Assembly (NCBI GenBank): GCA_905211505.1
Contig: CAJMAX010000012.1
Span: 1-23,426, forward strand
Origin: an uncultured bacterium
GTDB lineage: Bacteria; Cyanobacteriota; Vampirovibrionia; Gastranaerophilales; Gastranaerophilaceae
DNA length: 23,426 bases
Direction of reading: 5' to 3'
The notes beneath the pieces are model-generated. The model had not been told where the DNA came from, did not search any database, and saw only the letters and a program-made list of their open reading frames with translations. The first letter of the stretch is position 1. Each line of letters starts with the position of its first letter. Below, piece by piece: positions 13,421 to 23,030 of this stretch. A program made the translations under genes and the position numbers.

Positions 13421-15184
13421 TTAGTTAATTTCAACTAAATTTTGTATATTGTCGTCATCAATGATTTCCTTTATTTTATTTAACAATGTTTTGAAACCAG
13501 CCATTTCGTTTGCCGTAAGAAATTTTATGTTTTTTCTAATGTTCTTTTTTATCTTCTCATCTAAGTCTTTATAGCTTTTGATGCTATAAGGATCAGACTT
13601 GATTTGTTGTTTTATGAATTTAGCCTTTGTTGTAATTGTAAAATAGTCTTCTAAAACAAATTCTGCTGAAGCTAAGCAATTTTGCGTCTTAGGATAAGTC
13701 AAATAATAAAAATTTTTATTCTTATATATATGGTTATCGTTACAATCTATCTGTCCAAGATTGATATTCTCATTGGTTCTACATGCTTTCAAACAGCTTC
13801 TTATTCCATCAAATCCACCTTTATCTTTATCAAATAAAACTATTATTTTCTTATTATCAGGAATACCTATTTGTTTTAAATTTTTTATAAATTCTTCAGC
13901 ATTAGGAGCACCTCCAAAATATAACATTTCTACATCAAGTGGATATTCTGTATAAAAATATGTGATAGCTTGTTTTACATATATGACATCATCCATACCT
14001 TCAAATAATATTAATGGTTTAGAGGAGTTCATAAAAATATTTTGTTCGACGACTGTCCATAATCCATTTGTTAATTTATTTATACATTCTTTACGAGATT
14101 CCGATACTATTTCGCATCTACCATCATTGTTTTTAGATAGCATAACAAGATGTTTAGATTCGGCACAATTTGTGAGGGTTGGAGAGTGTGTCGTAATGAC
14201 TATACTTCGATGCTCTTGCGATGATTGTTTAGCTAAATTATAAAAATAATTTTTTGCAACAATATGCAAGTGTGCATCTGGCTCATCCATCAAAATCAAA
14301 GAATTTTCCGTACCGACAATATCAAAGGTAGCTTTAACCAATAGCTTTTTCTTTTCACCTTCACTCATGTGCTCTGATGGTATATTGTCGTTATTGAATA
14401 CAACTGATACATCTTTTATAGCACCTGTTGTTATTCCTTGAGATAGTATGCTAAATATACCTTCTGCGTTATAGTTAGTTATATAAGGGTAGAAAAAATC
14501 AATAGACATACTAATCAGTGGAGATTTCCCAGGATTTATATTTCTTATAAAAAGCTCTAAAGGAGAGTTATGTTTCAATTTTTTTATCTTAGATGGTTCA
14601 AATTCTAAATAAATATCTAAAACTTCATCTATAATTAACTCTTTCCTCAAAAATTTTTGTGCTTCTTCATTACCTTCTTGAGCCTTAATGATGAATGCCA
14701 GTAAGGCGATTCCCCAATACCTTTTATCAATATAAACCATATTGTTTTTGGGGGCTAAGATTTTGCTTAAGGAGCGGAGATAATTATTTGCAAAGTATTC
14801 ATAGTATGTTTTATATAAACGTCCATCTTCTCCGCTATACAGAGCGATTATATTATTTGGCAATAATGTCTGTGTTTTGAGAAATAATTTACTTTGATTA
14901 AGGCCATTAACTTTATATGTTTTAAAATCTTTCTCACCATATTCATAGTCTTTTGTTATTTCAATGATATTATCATTTATTGAATATCTAAAAGTATATG
15001 AACTTTCTATAAATGTTTTATCTTCATATAATTCAGCAAAAACTCCGCTTAAGAGCTCTAAAATATTACTTTTACCGCTACCATTATTACCTATAATAAT
15101 ACTCAAGTTTTCTTGATTTTCAAAATTAATGGTAAAATTTTTTAAGTTTTTAAAATCTTTCACCCAAAGAGATACTAATTGCAT
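13421..15184 (-). CDS. OLD-family ATPase with TOPRIM nuclease domain
   Basis: A 587-residue protein with an ABC-type ATPase split over the first 345 residues: Walker A GNNGSGKSN (32-40), signature MSEGEKKK (273-280), Walker B LILMDEP (296-302) and H-loop TTHS (331-334). A TOPRIM domain follows: E395 in LILFEGMDD, FGGAPNAEEF, and D452-x-D454 in VLFDKDKGG. This is the OLD (overcoming lysogenization defect) design, an ATP-controlled metal-dependent nuclease used in several phage-defence systems, including Gabija GajA. No UvrD-like GajB partner is present. It is the last gene of the restriction operon: its ATG shares one base with the hsdS stop (TAATG), so it is translated together with hsdS. That placement suggests a backup or accessory defence nuclease. 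Confidence 0.9.
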   Translation of the reverse strand: MQLVSLWVKDFKNLKNFTINFENQENLSIIIGNNGSGKSNILELLSGVFAELYEDKTFIESSYTFRYSINDNIIEITKDYEYGEKDFKTYKVNGLNQSKLFLKTQTLLPNNIIALYSGEDGRLYKTYYEYFANNYLRSLSKILAPKNNMVYIDKRYWGIALLAFIIKAQEGNEEAQKFLRKELIIDEVLDIYLEFEPSKIKKLKHNSPLELFIRNINPGKSPLISMSIDFFYPYITNYNAEGIFSILSQGITTGAIKDVSVVFNNDNIPSEHMSEGEKKKLLVKATFDIVGTENSLILMDEPDAHLHIVAKNYFYNLAKQSSQEHRSIVITTHSPTLTNCAESKHLVMLSKNNDGRCEIVSESRKECINKLTNGLWTVVEQNIFMNSSKPLILFEGMDDVIYVKQAITYFYTEYPLDVEMLYFGGAPNAEEFIKNLKQIGIPDNKKIIVLFDKDKGGFDGIRSCLKACRTNENINLGQIDCNDNHIYKNKNFYYLTYPKTQNCLASAEFVLEDYFTITTKAKFIKQQIKSDPYSIKSYKDLDEKIKKNIRKNIKFLTANEMAGFKTLLNKIKEIIDDDNIQNLVEIN

Positions 15185-16500
15185 TAGTTAAAAACCTCCT
15201 TTTCAAAATCAGAAAGAGCTTGTGAACGCAATTTTTCACTTTCCTCTCGAAGATTTTTAATTTGCTTTTTTCTCAAGGTAATTTCCTCAACAATTTGATT
15301 TTGAATATCCAACGGAGGAAAAACAAAAGGAAATTTTAAATATTCTTGTCCATTAATGTTTGGTTGAGCGGCTACTCTTTGTGTTATCTTTACCCATTTT
15401 TTATATGGAGATGCTTGCGTATAATATAAAAGATACATTGGATTAACATTTGAGTTTATTCTGTATCTTACTAAATACCCTGCAAATATACATTTCCCAT
15501 AGCTTGTCTTATACAAAAAAGTTTTACCTACCGTTGCTCCTGAACGAGCTATTAAAAAATCATTTTCTTGTAACAAATAACGATTATCCACAACTTCTGG
15601 ATATACAATATCATTATTTAAAGAACCGTCATCCTTAATATCAGTAATTCTTACGTAGCGACACCCATTATTGATATTACTTCCTTTGACATTTGCTCCA
15701 TAAAAAGGACCTTCTGTCACTATATCAGCAAAAGGTATAACATCAAAAAAAGTACCAAAATTCTGCGAGTTTACAATTTTTCCCCATTTATCTAAATTTT
15801 TATATTCAACTGTTTGAAATAAGCTGTTATTTGTTGATGGTAAATTCGCTTTAATCCCTAATTTAGCCATTAAATAATCATCTATGGATTGTTCCATTGT
15901 ATCTGCTTGATTTTCTTTATCTTTAGCCCAATTAAGTAAAGCATTATACTGAGCCACCAATTCTTTTTGTCTTTCTATAGAAGGAAGCGGAATTTCAATA
16001 TTGCATAAATTATTAAATCCTAATGTTTGCCTAACAGAACCTGTTGTATTAGCTTTTATTGCTTCATTAAAAAACTTAGTTTTTATTATTACATTTAAAT
16101 AATCTGGCAACAATGCATTTTTACAAGAAAAAACAACATAAGCTGGACTTATATATTCATTATTTTGTTGGGCTGATTTCAATCCTATTGAACCAACATT
16201 GACTCTATATGGATTATAGGCGAACCAGCCATCTTCAACTTTTTTATATGGTTGATTTATATTTTTTCCTTGTTCTTCATATGCATCAAATAAACCATTT
16301 TGATTATTAACACCCAAAATTTTAAAATATTTATTAGGATACTTAAATAATTTTTCTTTTTTATTCTGTTCTGTTAAATAATCTTTTAATTTTATAACAA
16401 CAAATTGAGAACAAACAGACTTACAAGAATACGTTTTTACATCCCAAAAGGACAAATCTTTTGATTGAACAAATCGTAAAAATTCAAAAGAGCTTTCCAT
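15184..16500 (-). CDS. hsdS: Type I-style specificity subunit (HsdS)
   Basis: A 438-residue protein with two target-recognition domains. The first (about 1-170) ends at the central conserved helix region (IPLPSIERQKELVAQYNALL, DTMEQSIDDYLMAKLG). The second (about 225-390) contains GPFYGANVKG and RYVRITDIKDDG and ends at the C-terminal conserved helix (FPPLDIQNQIVEEITLRKKQ, SEKLRSQALSDFEKEVF). Such a subunit reads a bipartite DNA site and guides methylation and cleavage by its partner. Its ATG shares one base with the stop of the methyltransferase gene (TAATG). Both recognition domains look intact; the target sequence cannot be predicted by eye. Confidence 0.9.
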   Translation of the reverse strand: MESSFEFLRFVQSKDLSFWDVKTYSCKSVCSQFVVIKLKDYLTEQNKKEKLFKYPNKYFKILGVNNQNGLFDAYEEQGKNINQPYKKVEDGWFAYNPYRVNVGSIGLKSAQQNNEYISPAYVVFSCKNALLPDYLNVIIKTKFFNEAIKANTTGSVRQTLGFNNLCNIEIPLPSIERQKELVAQYNALLNWAKDKENQADTMEQSIDDYLMAKLGIKANLPSTNNSLFQTVEYKNLDKWGKIVNSQNFGTFFDVIPFADIVTEGPFYGANVKGSNINNGCRYVRITDIKDDGSLNNDIVYPEVVDNRYLLQENDFLIARSGATVGKTFLYKTSYGKCIFAGYLVRYRINSNVNPMYLLYYTQASPYKKWVKITQRVAAQPNINGQEYLKFPFVFPPLDIQNQIVEEITLRKKQIKNLREESEKLRSQALSDFEKEVFN

Positions 16501-18659
16501 TATGCAACTTCCTCACGCTTAATTTTTGTTGCATCAAAGGAATATTTATAAATCTTTTTATTTGGAGTATTCCACATTTTATGATTAGACTGATACTTTT
16601 TAAATTCTTGCAATACTTCAATTAATTGATTTTCACACTCATTACCTAGTGTATCAATTCCAGCTTTTTGAACATTAGCAATAGGAATCTCATAATTAAA
16701 ACGTTCTTTAATTAAGGATTTTATTTTACTAGCTTTTTGCTCTGCAATCTCTTTCAGCTTTGCTTTTTTCTCTTTTGTTGGCAATTGTTGAGCATCTTCT
16801 TCTTGAGTAGCAAACTTTGTATTTACCTCTTTGGTGGCTTCATCCTTTATTTGATTATACAACAGTTCTTCCTCTTCTGTAAATTTTTTAAAGAACAACA
16901 ACGACGGTTTAACTGTTGCACCAGCTGCAACAAAAACATCTTGTGGAATTGAAGTTATCATTAAGATTTTAGCTTTACCTTCAACAAAATCCCTACATTT
17001 TTGTAAATTTGCTCCATTTAAAACCCCATCAGGAAGAACAATTCCCAATCTTCCGCCTTTTTTCAGAAGATTCAGACATCTTTCTATAAAAAGAACTTCG
17101 GTTAGCTTTGAACCAATATCAAAACGCTTATTAATTGCTTTACCGACATCGTCTTCAGTCAATAAACAATCTTTGTACTTATCTCCATACTTATTGATGT
17201 ATTGTTTTATAGCTTCTTGGTCTTGTAAATCCTCCGTTGTAATTTTTACATCATCTCTAACCTGTGAACCAAAAGGAGGATTAGTAACAATTACATCAAA
17301 TCTTTCTTCAAAAATTCCATTAACATTTAATAAGCCGTCATGGTGATGCACTCCACCGTGACCATCGCCATGCATAATCATATTCATTTTAGACACTCTA
17401 GCCATACGAGGGTTGGCATCTGTTCCATAAATGCAATTATGAGACAAATTATACATTCTTCCTTGCGAATTTGAGATAGACAACTCATCATTAAGTTGTA
17501 TTGCTAAGGTATTATAAGCACTTTGATTATCAGAGAATTGCTCTTTTACTTTTTCTTTTTGTTGCTTGATATCATTTTCTATCTTTTCACGCACATACTC
17601 AAAAGCTTTAATTAAAAATCCACCTGAGCCACAACATGGATCGCATATAACTTCACCTTCTTCGGGATCTAACAAGCCGACAATATAATCCACCAAAGTT
17701 CTCGGTGTAAAAAATTGTCCTAATTCGCCTCTAAAGGTTGTCCCTAAGAACTTTTCAAAAGCAATACCTTTAACATCATCACTTGTGTTAGATAAATTAT
17801 ATTTTTCTAATTCTTTGACTATTTGTTTAAAGCTATATTCCCTTATTTTTATGGTCTCATTTGGCTCAAACAACTTATCTGCTTTGAATTGCTGTTTTGT
17901 TAAACGAAATAAGTATTGCATATAAGAGACTTTATCCGCTTCATTCGTTATTCCAGGCTTAATATTTGTCTCATAAAACTTTTCTTCTTTTTCAAATTCT
18001 TCTTGTGAAAATTTTAATCCTAAATTATTCTGTCGTTCATAACGAATTTTTATAAACAAAATTTTACTAATTTCATCAAATGCCGCTTCAGGAGAGAGTT
18101 TATCGTTATTGCGGATAATATTATGACATTTTTGTAACAATTTAGCAAATTCATCTCTTTCAAATTTCTTTAACTGATTTAATGTCTCTGTTATTTTCTT
18201 TTCATTATTCACGTCTTTAGCAAATGGAATATCTACAATTTCATCAAGATCCGTTGGAATTGTTTCTTGATTAACCTTAAAAAAGCTTGTTTCTTTCTGG
18301 TTACTTGTTACAAAGAATTTGGCACCAGCCCATCTGGCATAGTTACACCCTTGATAATAATCTTCTTTTCTAATTCGAACATTTTCTGCCTTGCACTCGA
18401 TAACAATAAAAGCATTTTTACTGGCAAGCTTATCTTCTTTTGATTTCCAAATGACAATATCAGCCCGAGCTTTCCCTTGCCCTCGTGAAGCATTCGAAAC
18501 GGTTAATTCTTCACTCATTTGCTCTAATTTGTATCCATAATGATTCATGAGATGACAGACAAAGCCTTGACGAACTTGCTCTTCAGGTGTTAGTTCAAGC
18601 CATTTATCTCTAATAAAGGAATAGATCTTATTTTTTTCTATTTTAACTTCATATGTCAT
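16500..18659 (-). CDS. Nuclease-methyltransferase fusion (BcgI-like restriction-modification subunit)
   Basis: A 719-residue fusion. Residues 1-150 form an HSDR_N-type PD-(D/E)xK nuclease: E27 in PEEQVRQGF, D67 in KARADIVIW and E88-x-K90 in IVIECKAEN. Residues about 170-600 are an HsdM-type N6-adenine methyltransferase with GQFFTPR (314-320), motif I DPCCGSGGF (340-348) and motif IV NPPF (460-463). The C-terminal 120 residues are lysine/glutamate-rich helices. Ordinary HsdM is about 500 residues and has no nuclease. No HsdR translocase is encoded in this window; fusion plus a separate HsdS is the type IIB design of BcgI, which cuts on both sides of its site without ATP-driven translocation. 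It leads the operon, with AGGTG before ATG 18659. Confidence 0.88.
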   Translation of the reverse strand: MTYEVKIEKNKIYSFIRDKWLELTPEEQVRQGFVCHLMNHYGYKLEQMSEELTVSNASRGQGKARADIVIWKSKEDKLASKNAFIVIECKAENVRIRKEDYYQGCNYARWAGAKFFVTSNQKETSFFKVNQETIPTDLDEIVDIPFAKDVNNEKKITETLNQLKKFERDEFAKLLQKCHNIIRNNDKLSPEAAFDEISKILFIKIRYERQNNLGLKFSQEEFEKEEKFYETNIKPGITNEADKVSYMQYLFRLTKQQFKADKLFEPNETIKIREYSFKQIVKELEKYNLSNTSDDVKGIAFEKFLGTTFRGELGQFFTPRTLVDYIVGLLDPEEGEVICDPCCGSGGFLIKAFEYVREKIENDIKQQKEKVKEQFSDNQSAYNTLAIQLNDELSISNSQGRMYNLSHNCIYGTDANPRMARVSKMNMIMHGDGHGGVHHHDGLLNVNGIFEERFDVIVTNPPFGSQVRDDVKITTEDLQDQEAIKQYINKYGDKYKDCLLTEDDVGKAINKRFDIGSKLTEVLFIERCLNLLKKGGRLGIVLPDGVLNGANLQKCRDFVEGKAKILMITSIPQDVFVAAGATVKPSLLFFKKFTEEEELLYNQIKDEATKEVNTKFATQEEDAQQLPTKEKKAKLKEIAEQKASKIKSLIKERFNYEIPIANVQKAGIDTLGNECENQLIEVLQEFKKYQSNHKMWNTPNKKIYKYSFDATKIKREEVA

Positions 18660-18758
18660 CTTATCACCTAATTTTTAATCAAATTTATTTTACTTTACTC
18701 AATACAGTATAAAAAGCAAGTTTTGATTGATTTTATTAACCTAATGTCCTTTCATCTC

Positions 18759-19881
18759 TTACTTCCCCTCTATCTCTTTTGCCAGTTTATTAACCAAATC
18801 CATATCCCTGCTTTTGTAGGCTTCGAGGAGGGGGAGATAGTAGCGGGAGCTTTTGCCTTCGCCGATGTAGGGAATGCGGCGGATACCGTCGGCTTTGTCT
18901 TCTTTGCGCATGGCAAGCAAGGTGGCGTATGAAATCCCTAAAAATGCTGCCGTTTGCTTGATATTGAGCCAATTTGAACGCGCGGCAATGTCAAATTCGT
19001 CCTTGTTGATTTTGGCATCAATGCCGTCCGCGCCGACATTTTGTTCGTAAAACTTGGCTTCCTTAGCATATCCGCTTTTGTTCAAAGCGCTGAGAAAACT
19101 CTTAAATCCGTCCTTGGCCGTCTGGGTGATAAACGGCGCAAAGCTTAAATTTTGTATTTTGACTTCCGGCTTAAATTGCGTATCCTTAAAGCTGACTTCA
19201 CGGAAGAAGGTCAGGTATTCCAACACACTTTTTTTCCGGAACAATACTCTCGTCAAAATTCACTATTCCCTTAAACAGGCAGTTCCGGATTTCCAGATGA
19301 TACAAACCTACGTTACCGCTACCGTTAAATCGCCGCATATTGAGCCGGCTGTTCTCATTAAACACGCAGCGGTCAATTTCCACCGGAATGCGGGTGTCTA
19401 TCTCGTCAAAGTTCAGACTACCGTTAAAAACACAATTGTTAAATTCTATCGGTGTGTCCGGTGTTTCGCTTCGCAGGCGCACATTGTAGGCCTCTTCAAA
19501 TACGCAGTCATAAAATCCGACACCGGCCGGCGGAATGTCAATTCCATCATTAACGCCGAAACGGCAGCCGATAAAATACAAAACGCTGATATACGGTGAG
19601 CCGGTCTCGCTGAATAAAGCACCGGCCGCAACCACATTGCCGAAGTCAAATCCCTTAAAACAAAGCCCGACCAGACTTCCTTGCAAAAATACCTTAATGT
19701 TTTTAAGTTCCCGCCGGATTGGTAATTTTTCATTGCCGGGTATCAGGTTATTGATGGCCGGCACGATGTCTTCTTCAAAATTATAATCATAGGGAACGTA
19801 CTCTTTCCCGTCCTCGCCGATATATTGCAAAATCTCGCCTTTTGACTGGAAAAGTCCCTGTTTGAAATTAAAATGCACCAT
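18759..19881 (-). pseudogene. Beta-helix / HTH protein gene, split by a frameshift at an A7 run
   Basis: From ATG 19881 (GAGGG upstream) 227 codons encode a beta-helix-like protein with pentapeptide-style rungs (FNNCVFNGSLNF, IDRCVFNENSRLNM, IRNCLFKGIVNFDE). The frame goes wrong at a run of seven A (plus-strand T, 19229-19235). The next frame continues SVLEYLTFFREVSFKDTQF and ends with a helix-turn-helix (NWLNIKQTAAFLGISYATLL, RRIPYIGEGKSSRYY) at 18759. An eighth A would join them into one protein of about 370 residues. The cause could be mutation, assembly error or transcriptional slippage on the A run. The C-terminal part resembles excisionase/MerR-type HTH modules; the overall function is unknown. 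Confidence 0.75.
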
Positions 19882-20105
19882 GCGCCCTCAACAATTTCCT
19901 ACTTTCTTTTTTGCTAGAATAATCGCAAACAAGTTTAATTTCATTTAATAAAATCATACTGATTCTGCGATTCTTTGGTTGATTAAAACAAAATTATCCG
20001 GTTTTAAGCAAAATCTTACAAAACTTTTTACCCCGCTATATCCACACATATCCATTTAAATACAGTTAAAATCGAGTTTCGAGAAAAGCCTTGAAAAACA
20101 ATCTG

Positions 20106-20135
20106 TTGACTTGCGTTTTGTTTTTCTCTCATACT
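20106..20135 (+). promoter_or_regulatory. Sigma-70-like promoter for the small operon
   Basis: TTGACT (20106-20111) and CATACT (20130-20135) are 18 bp apart, 56 bp before the first ATG. The rest of the gap from 19882 holds AT-rich sequence with no other gene seen, apart from an ATATCCACA at about 20038-20046 that differs by one base from a DnaA box. Confidence 0.55.
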
Positions 20136-20190
20136 AACCATGTCAGGCAGCAATGCCATAATTTAACGATTAAACTGAAAGGGAAATAAA

Positions 20191-20298
20191 ATGACCGTAT
20201 TAACTTACATTATCGCTTCTTTGCTGAAAAAATATCGTTTCAAAAAAGAAGCAGAAAACCTGAAAAATCTTTTCAACGCCGCCCGTTTTACCTGCTAG
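20191..20298 (+). CDS. 35-aa basic peptide, first gene of small operon
   Basis: GGGAAA lies just before ATG 20191. The frame reads MTVLTYIIASLLKKYRFKKE and ends LFNAARFTC at TAG 20296-20298. The hydrophobic start (residues 3-12) followed by basic residues suggests a small membrane-associated peptide. Its stop codon overlaps the TAGGAG ribosome-binding site of the next gene, arguing that it is really translated. The family is unknown. Confidence 0.5.
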   Translation: MTVLTYIIASLLKKYRFKKEAENLKNLFNAARFTC

Positions 20299-20308
20299 GA
20301 GAAAAGTC

Positions 20309-20497
20309 ATGCATTATCGACTGGTTGCCAAAACCGCTGATTTTACGCCGGAAGAATTGCTCAATAAATTGCAGGGATTTATGCCGGTAACAAACGAGGC
20401 GGTTCATCAATACGGATGTTGGAAGCTTGCGCGTTATGCCGATTTTGCAGCATTTGCCGCCGATGACGTGGTTTATGTGACAGACTGCCATAATTAA
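20309..20497 (+). CDS. Unknown 62-aa protein
   Basis: A small soluble protein, MHYRLVAKTADFTPEELLNK at the start and DDVVYVTDCHN at the end, predicted to alternate strands and helices. ATG 20309 follows AGGAG by seven bases, the latter overlapping the stop of the 35-aa gene. It lies in a run of same-strand small genes with one promoter and one terminator. No family is recognised. Confidence 0.6.
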   Translation: MHYRLVAKTADFTPEELLNKLQGFMPVTNEAVHQYGCWKLARYADFAAFAADDVVYVTDCHN

Positions 20498-20618
20498 CTG
20501 ATTTTCTAATAAAATTAAACATTTAACCTCAATGGCTCGGAGGAAGTACCAAAGTGCCATACAGAATTATTATGCTCTTTTTTTTAACGAAAACCCTACT
20601 TTTGAAAGGAAAATTAAA

Positions 20619-21194
20619 ATGAAAAACTTTTTGGAAAAATATAACGCTTTTAAGATTGAAACCTCAAAAGACGAAGGCAAGCTGACTTTGGAAACGGCCA
20701 AAGAACGGATTTTGAAACTGTTGACCGATAATATCAGAAACTTCAAGGAAGACAGCTGGAATTTGCAAAATCGGATGAACAAGCTGATTATTGATACGGA
20801 AAAGAACTCAATTTTTACGCTTCGTCTGGGCGGCAAACGCATTGTCCGCTATTCGTTGGATTTGCTGGATACTCAGCAGAAAATTAGCTTCTTGTTTGAT
20901 TTCTACAACAGTGTTGAGGCCAGCGAGTTTAATGAGGATATTACCGACTTTTTGGCCAAAGAGATTGATAATGCCGCGGTACGCAAAAAAGAAGCCAATG
21001 AGCGCCGGAAAAATAAGAAAAAAGCCGAACGCGAGCAAAAAGCCAAGGAAAGACAGGAAGAATATGCCCGAAAAGTAGAGGAAGCAAGGCAGAAAACGCT
21101 TGCCGCCGCCGAGCCGATGCTTCATGAAATGTATATACAATCTGAAGCTGCCCGCCAAAACGAACAGAATCAATATGTTTCTGAACGGGTTTAA
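20619..21194 (+). CDS. Unknown 191-aa protein with charged C-terminal coiled coil
   Basis: The N-terminal 125 residues are helical and mixed (MKNFLEKYNAFKIETSKDEG, SIFTLRLGGKRIVRYSLDLL). Residues about 125-175 are an uninterrupted Lys/Arg/Glu/Ala-rich coiled coil (KKEANERRKNKKKAEREQKA), followed by a short tail. No signal peptide or membrane helix is visible. The start at 20619 is chosen because AAAGGAAAA precedes it; the frame is open to ATG 20532 but that has no ribosome-binding site. It is the last gene before a strong terminator. A scaffold or nucleic-acid-binding role is possible but unsupported. Confidence 0.7.
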   Translation: MKNFLEKYNAFKIETSKDEGKLTLETAKERILKLLTDNIRNFKEDSWNLQNRMNKLIIDTEKNSIFTLRLGGKRIVRYSLDLLDTQQKISFLFDFYNSVEASEFNEDITDFLAKEIDNAAVRKKEANERRKNKKKAEREQKAKERQEEYARKVEEARQKTLAAAEPMLHEMYIQSEAARQNEQNQYVSERV

Positions 21195-21206
21195 TTAAAA
21201 GTGTCC

Positions 21207-21232
21207 GGGGCTTATCAAAAATAAGCCCCTTT
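21207..21232 (+). terminator. Rho-independent terminator of the small operon
   Basis: GGGGCTTAT (21207-21215), loop CAAAA, ATAAGCCCC (21221-21229), then TTT. The 9-bp stem is strong, the T tract short. Confidence 0.85.
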
Positions 21233-21290
21233 GCAATAAAACCAGGACAAAACAATATATTAGATTGAGTTCGATTAAGGGAAAGATAAA

Positions 21291-21500
21291 ATGACAATAA
21301 GTTTAACCGAAGCATTGAGAAACATTGCGTCCGTCCCCAAAACCGAGGAGGAACTGAAACAAGGTGTTCGCAACCTGACAGGTTTTGCAAGGTGTATGTT
21401 ATCAATCAAACAGGAGATTAAAGAAAATGAAAGCCGTCATACTGACACGTGTGTCAACCAAAATGCAGGAAGAGCGATTGAGCCTGCGCGCTCAAAGTAA
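21291..21500 (+). CDS. Small protein overlapping the start of the large serine recombinase
   Basis: ATG 21291 has GGGAAAG upstream and encodes 69 residues beginning MTISLTEALRNIASVPKTEE. The first 45 residues look like a real small helical protein; the last 25 are the other frame of the recombinase gene (74-bp overlap), so the true product may have been shorter before its stop was lost. It probably provides translational coupling to the recombinase. The family is not recognised. Confidence 0.5.
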   Translation: MTISLTEALRNIASVPKTEEELKQGVRNLTGFARCMLSIKQEIKENESRHTDTCVNQNAGRAIEPARSK

Positions 21501-23030
21501 GCGTTTGGAAGAATATGCCGAAAGAAGGGAGCTTGATGTTATCAAACGCTTTGAAATTATCGAAAGTTCCACCCGCGGCGAACGTAAGCGTTTTATGGAG
21601 ATGATAAATTTTTGCAAGAAACAAAAGGAAACCATAGCGATTGTGGCCGATACGGTTGACAGGGTGCAAAGAAGTTTCAAAGAAAGCGTGCTTCTTGATG
21701 AACTGATGCGCCAAGACAAGATTGAGCTGCATTTTTATCGGGAAGAGATGATATAAAACAGCAAATCCACCTCGGCCGATATCATGCGTTGGGACTTCTC
21801 GGTCATGGGCGCCAAAGCCTATGTCTTGCAGCTTTCGGAGAATGTCCGCCGTTCTACGGAGTTGAAAACCCAAAACGGGGAAAGATGCGGCGTTGCGCCG
21901 CTCGGGTATGAAAATTATGTTGACGAGCGGGGAAAGCATAATATTCGCCCCAAAGAACCGGAAGCCGGTATCATCAAGCAAATATTTGAACTTTATTCTC
22001 TCGGTAAGATGAGCATATTGGAAGCCGTGCATTTTGCCGATTTAATGGGACTTAGAACCAGAGCCGGCAAAAAACTGGTCAATTCCAGCATCTACTATAT
22101 ATTGGATAATCCCTTTTATTATGGCGAGATGAAAACCAAAAGAGAAATTATCAAACATGTTTATCCGCCGCTGATTTCGCAAGAGCTTTGGGAGCAATGC
22201 CAAAAGCAAAAAGCTTTGAACAATCATAATGGCGCGGGGCTGAAATACAGCCAAAAGCCTTTTGTACTGAGAGGCTTAATCACCTGCGGAAGAACGGGAA
22301 GGGTTTGTCCCTGCGAAGATCAACTGAGAAGAAAATACTATTCGTGGGTGGTTTGTTACACCAAAACCGGGCAGAGGCGATACATCCCGGAACAAGATGT
22401 TTTAAGTGCGATAGAAACCGTCCTAAACCGTATCAAAATACCGGATTCCTTAATAAATCCGCTTTATGAAGAGATTAAAAATGCTGAAATTTCAGAAAAA
22501 CAATACTGTCAGCAGGAAATCGGAAAACTGAGACAGGAACAGGAAAAAATGAAGGCAAAATTGATTTGCGTTTGGACGGAGAGCTTGACCGAGAAACGTT
22601 TGAAACCAAGCGTAATGAAATCCAACTCAAAATTGACCGTATGGGAAGGAAGATTAAAACCTATGAAAAGACGGGAAATGCCTTCACTTCAACGATATTA
22701 GATCTCATAAATCTTGCGTCGCAGGCCGGAAGAGTATTTGCCAAATCCGATAATCTTGAGCTGAAGCATCTGTTGTTAAAATTTGTTTTTAAGGAAATGA
22801 TATTAACGGAAGGAGAATTGACGTATGAGCTGAATTTTCCGTTCAGCGAGTTTGAAAAAGCGTATTTTTACGAAAAAAGAAGCCAATTTTTCCAAGGCTC
22901 GCAAGACGAGGAAAACCAAGGCTTTGAGGATAATAAAACGGATGAAAACGCAAAATCGTTTGGGCCGAAAATTGCTCTTAAAAATCAAAGAGTTGCGTCA
23001 AAAAACGCAACTCTTCTCCAGTCTGGCTGA
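21427..23030 (+). pseudogene. Large serine recombinase gene, broken by a stop codon and a frameshift
   Basis: ATG 21427 (AGGAG at ten bases) opens a resolvase domain, MKAVILTRVSTKMQEERLSL, with nucleophile S10. TAA at 21754-21756 interrupts it between FYREEMI and NSKSTSADIMRWDF, which are contiguous in relatives. The frame continues through the recombinase domain (APLGYENYV, IFELYSLGKMSILEA, LDNPFYYGEM) and zinc ribbon (LRGLITCGRTGRVCPC). At 22557-22560 a missing A shifts the frame; the next frame resumes LRLDGELDRETFETKRNEI (coiled coil) and runs to TGA 23030. Restored length is about 530 residues, normal for the family that integrates phages and conjugative elements. As it stands the gene cannot make a working enzyme. 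Confidence 0.88.
22988..23015. repeat. Perfect 10-bp hairpin at the end of the recombinase gene
   Basis: AAGAGTTGCG (22988-22997), loop TCAAAAAA, CGCAACTCTT (23006-23015). It lies where three overlapping reading frames end, so it may mark an insertion or junction. No T tract follows on the plus strand; on the minus strand TGATTTTTAAG follows, so a minus-strand terminator is possible. Confidence 0.6.

Noticed and set aside
13421..15184. Gabija system (GajA)
   Set aside because: The OLD architecture fits GajA, but there is no UvrD-like GajB gene beside it.
15184..18659. Classical three-subunit type I restriction system
   Set aside because: No HsdR helicase-translocase is encoded in the window and the methyltransferase carries its own nuclease domain, which fits the BcgI design better.
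19225..19240. Programmed -1 frameshift on A-AAA-AAG in the beta-helix/HTH gene
   Set aside because: The heptamer is present in the right phase, but a -1 shift leads to a stop within six codons; the downstream domain lies in the +1 frame.
20038..20046. DnaA box / chromosomal origin
   Set aside because: A single near-match with one mismatch, no clustering, no dnaA or dnaN nearby.
20941..21405. Minus-strand 154-aa frame opposite the coiled-coil gene
   Set aside because: Mirror frame of a Lys/Glu-rich coding region; its Phe/Leu-rich composition is the expected artefact.
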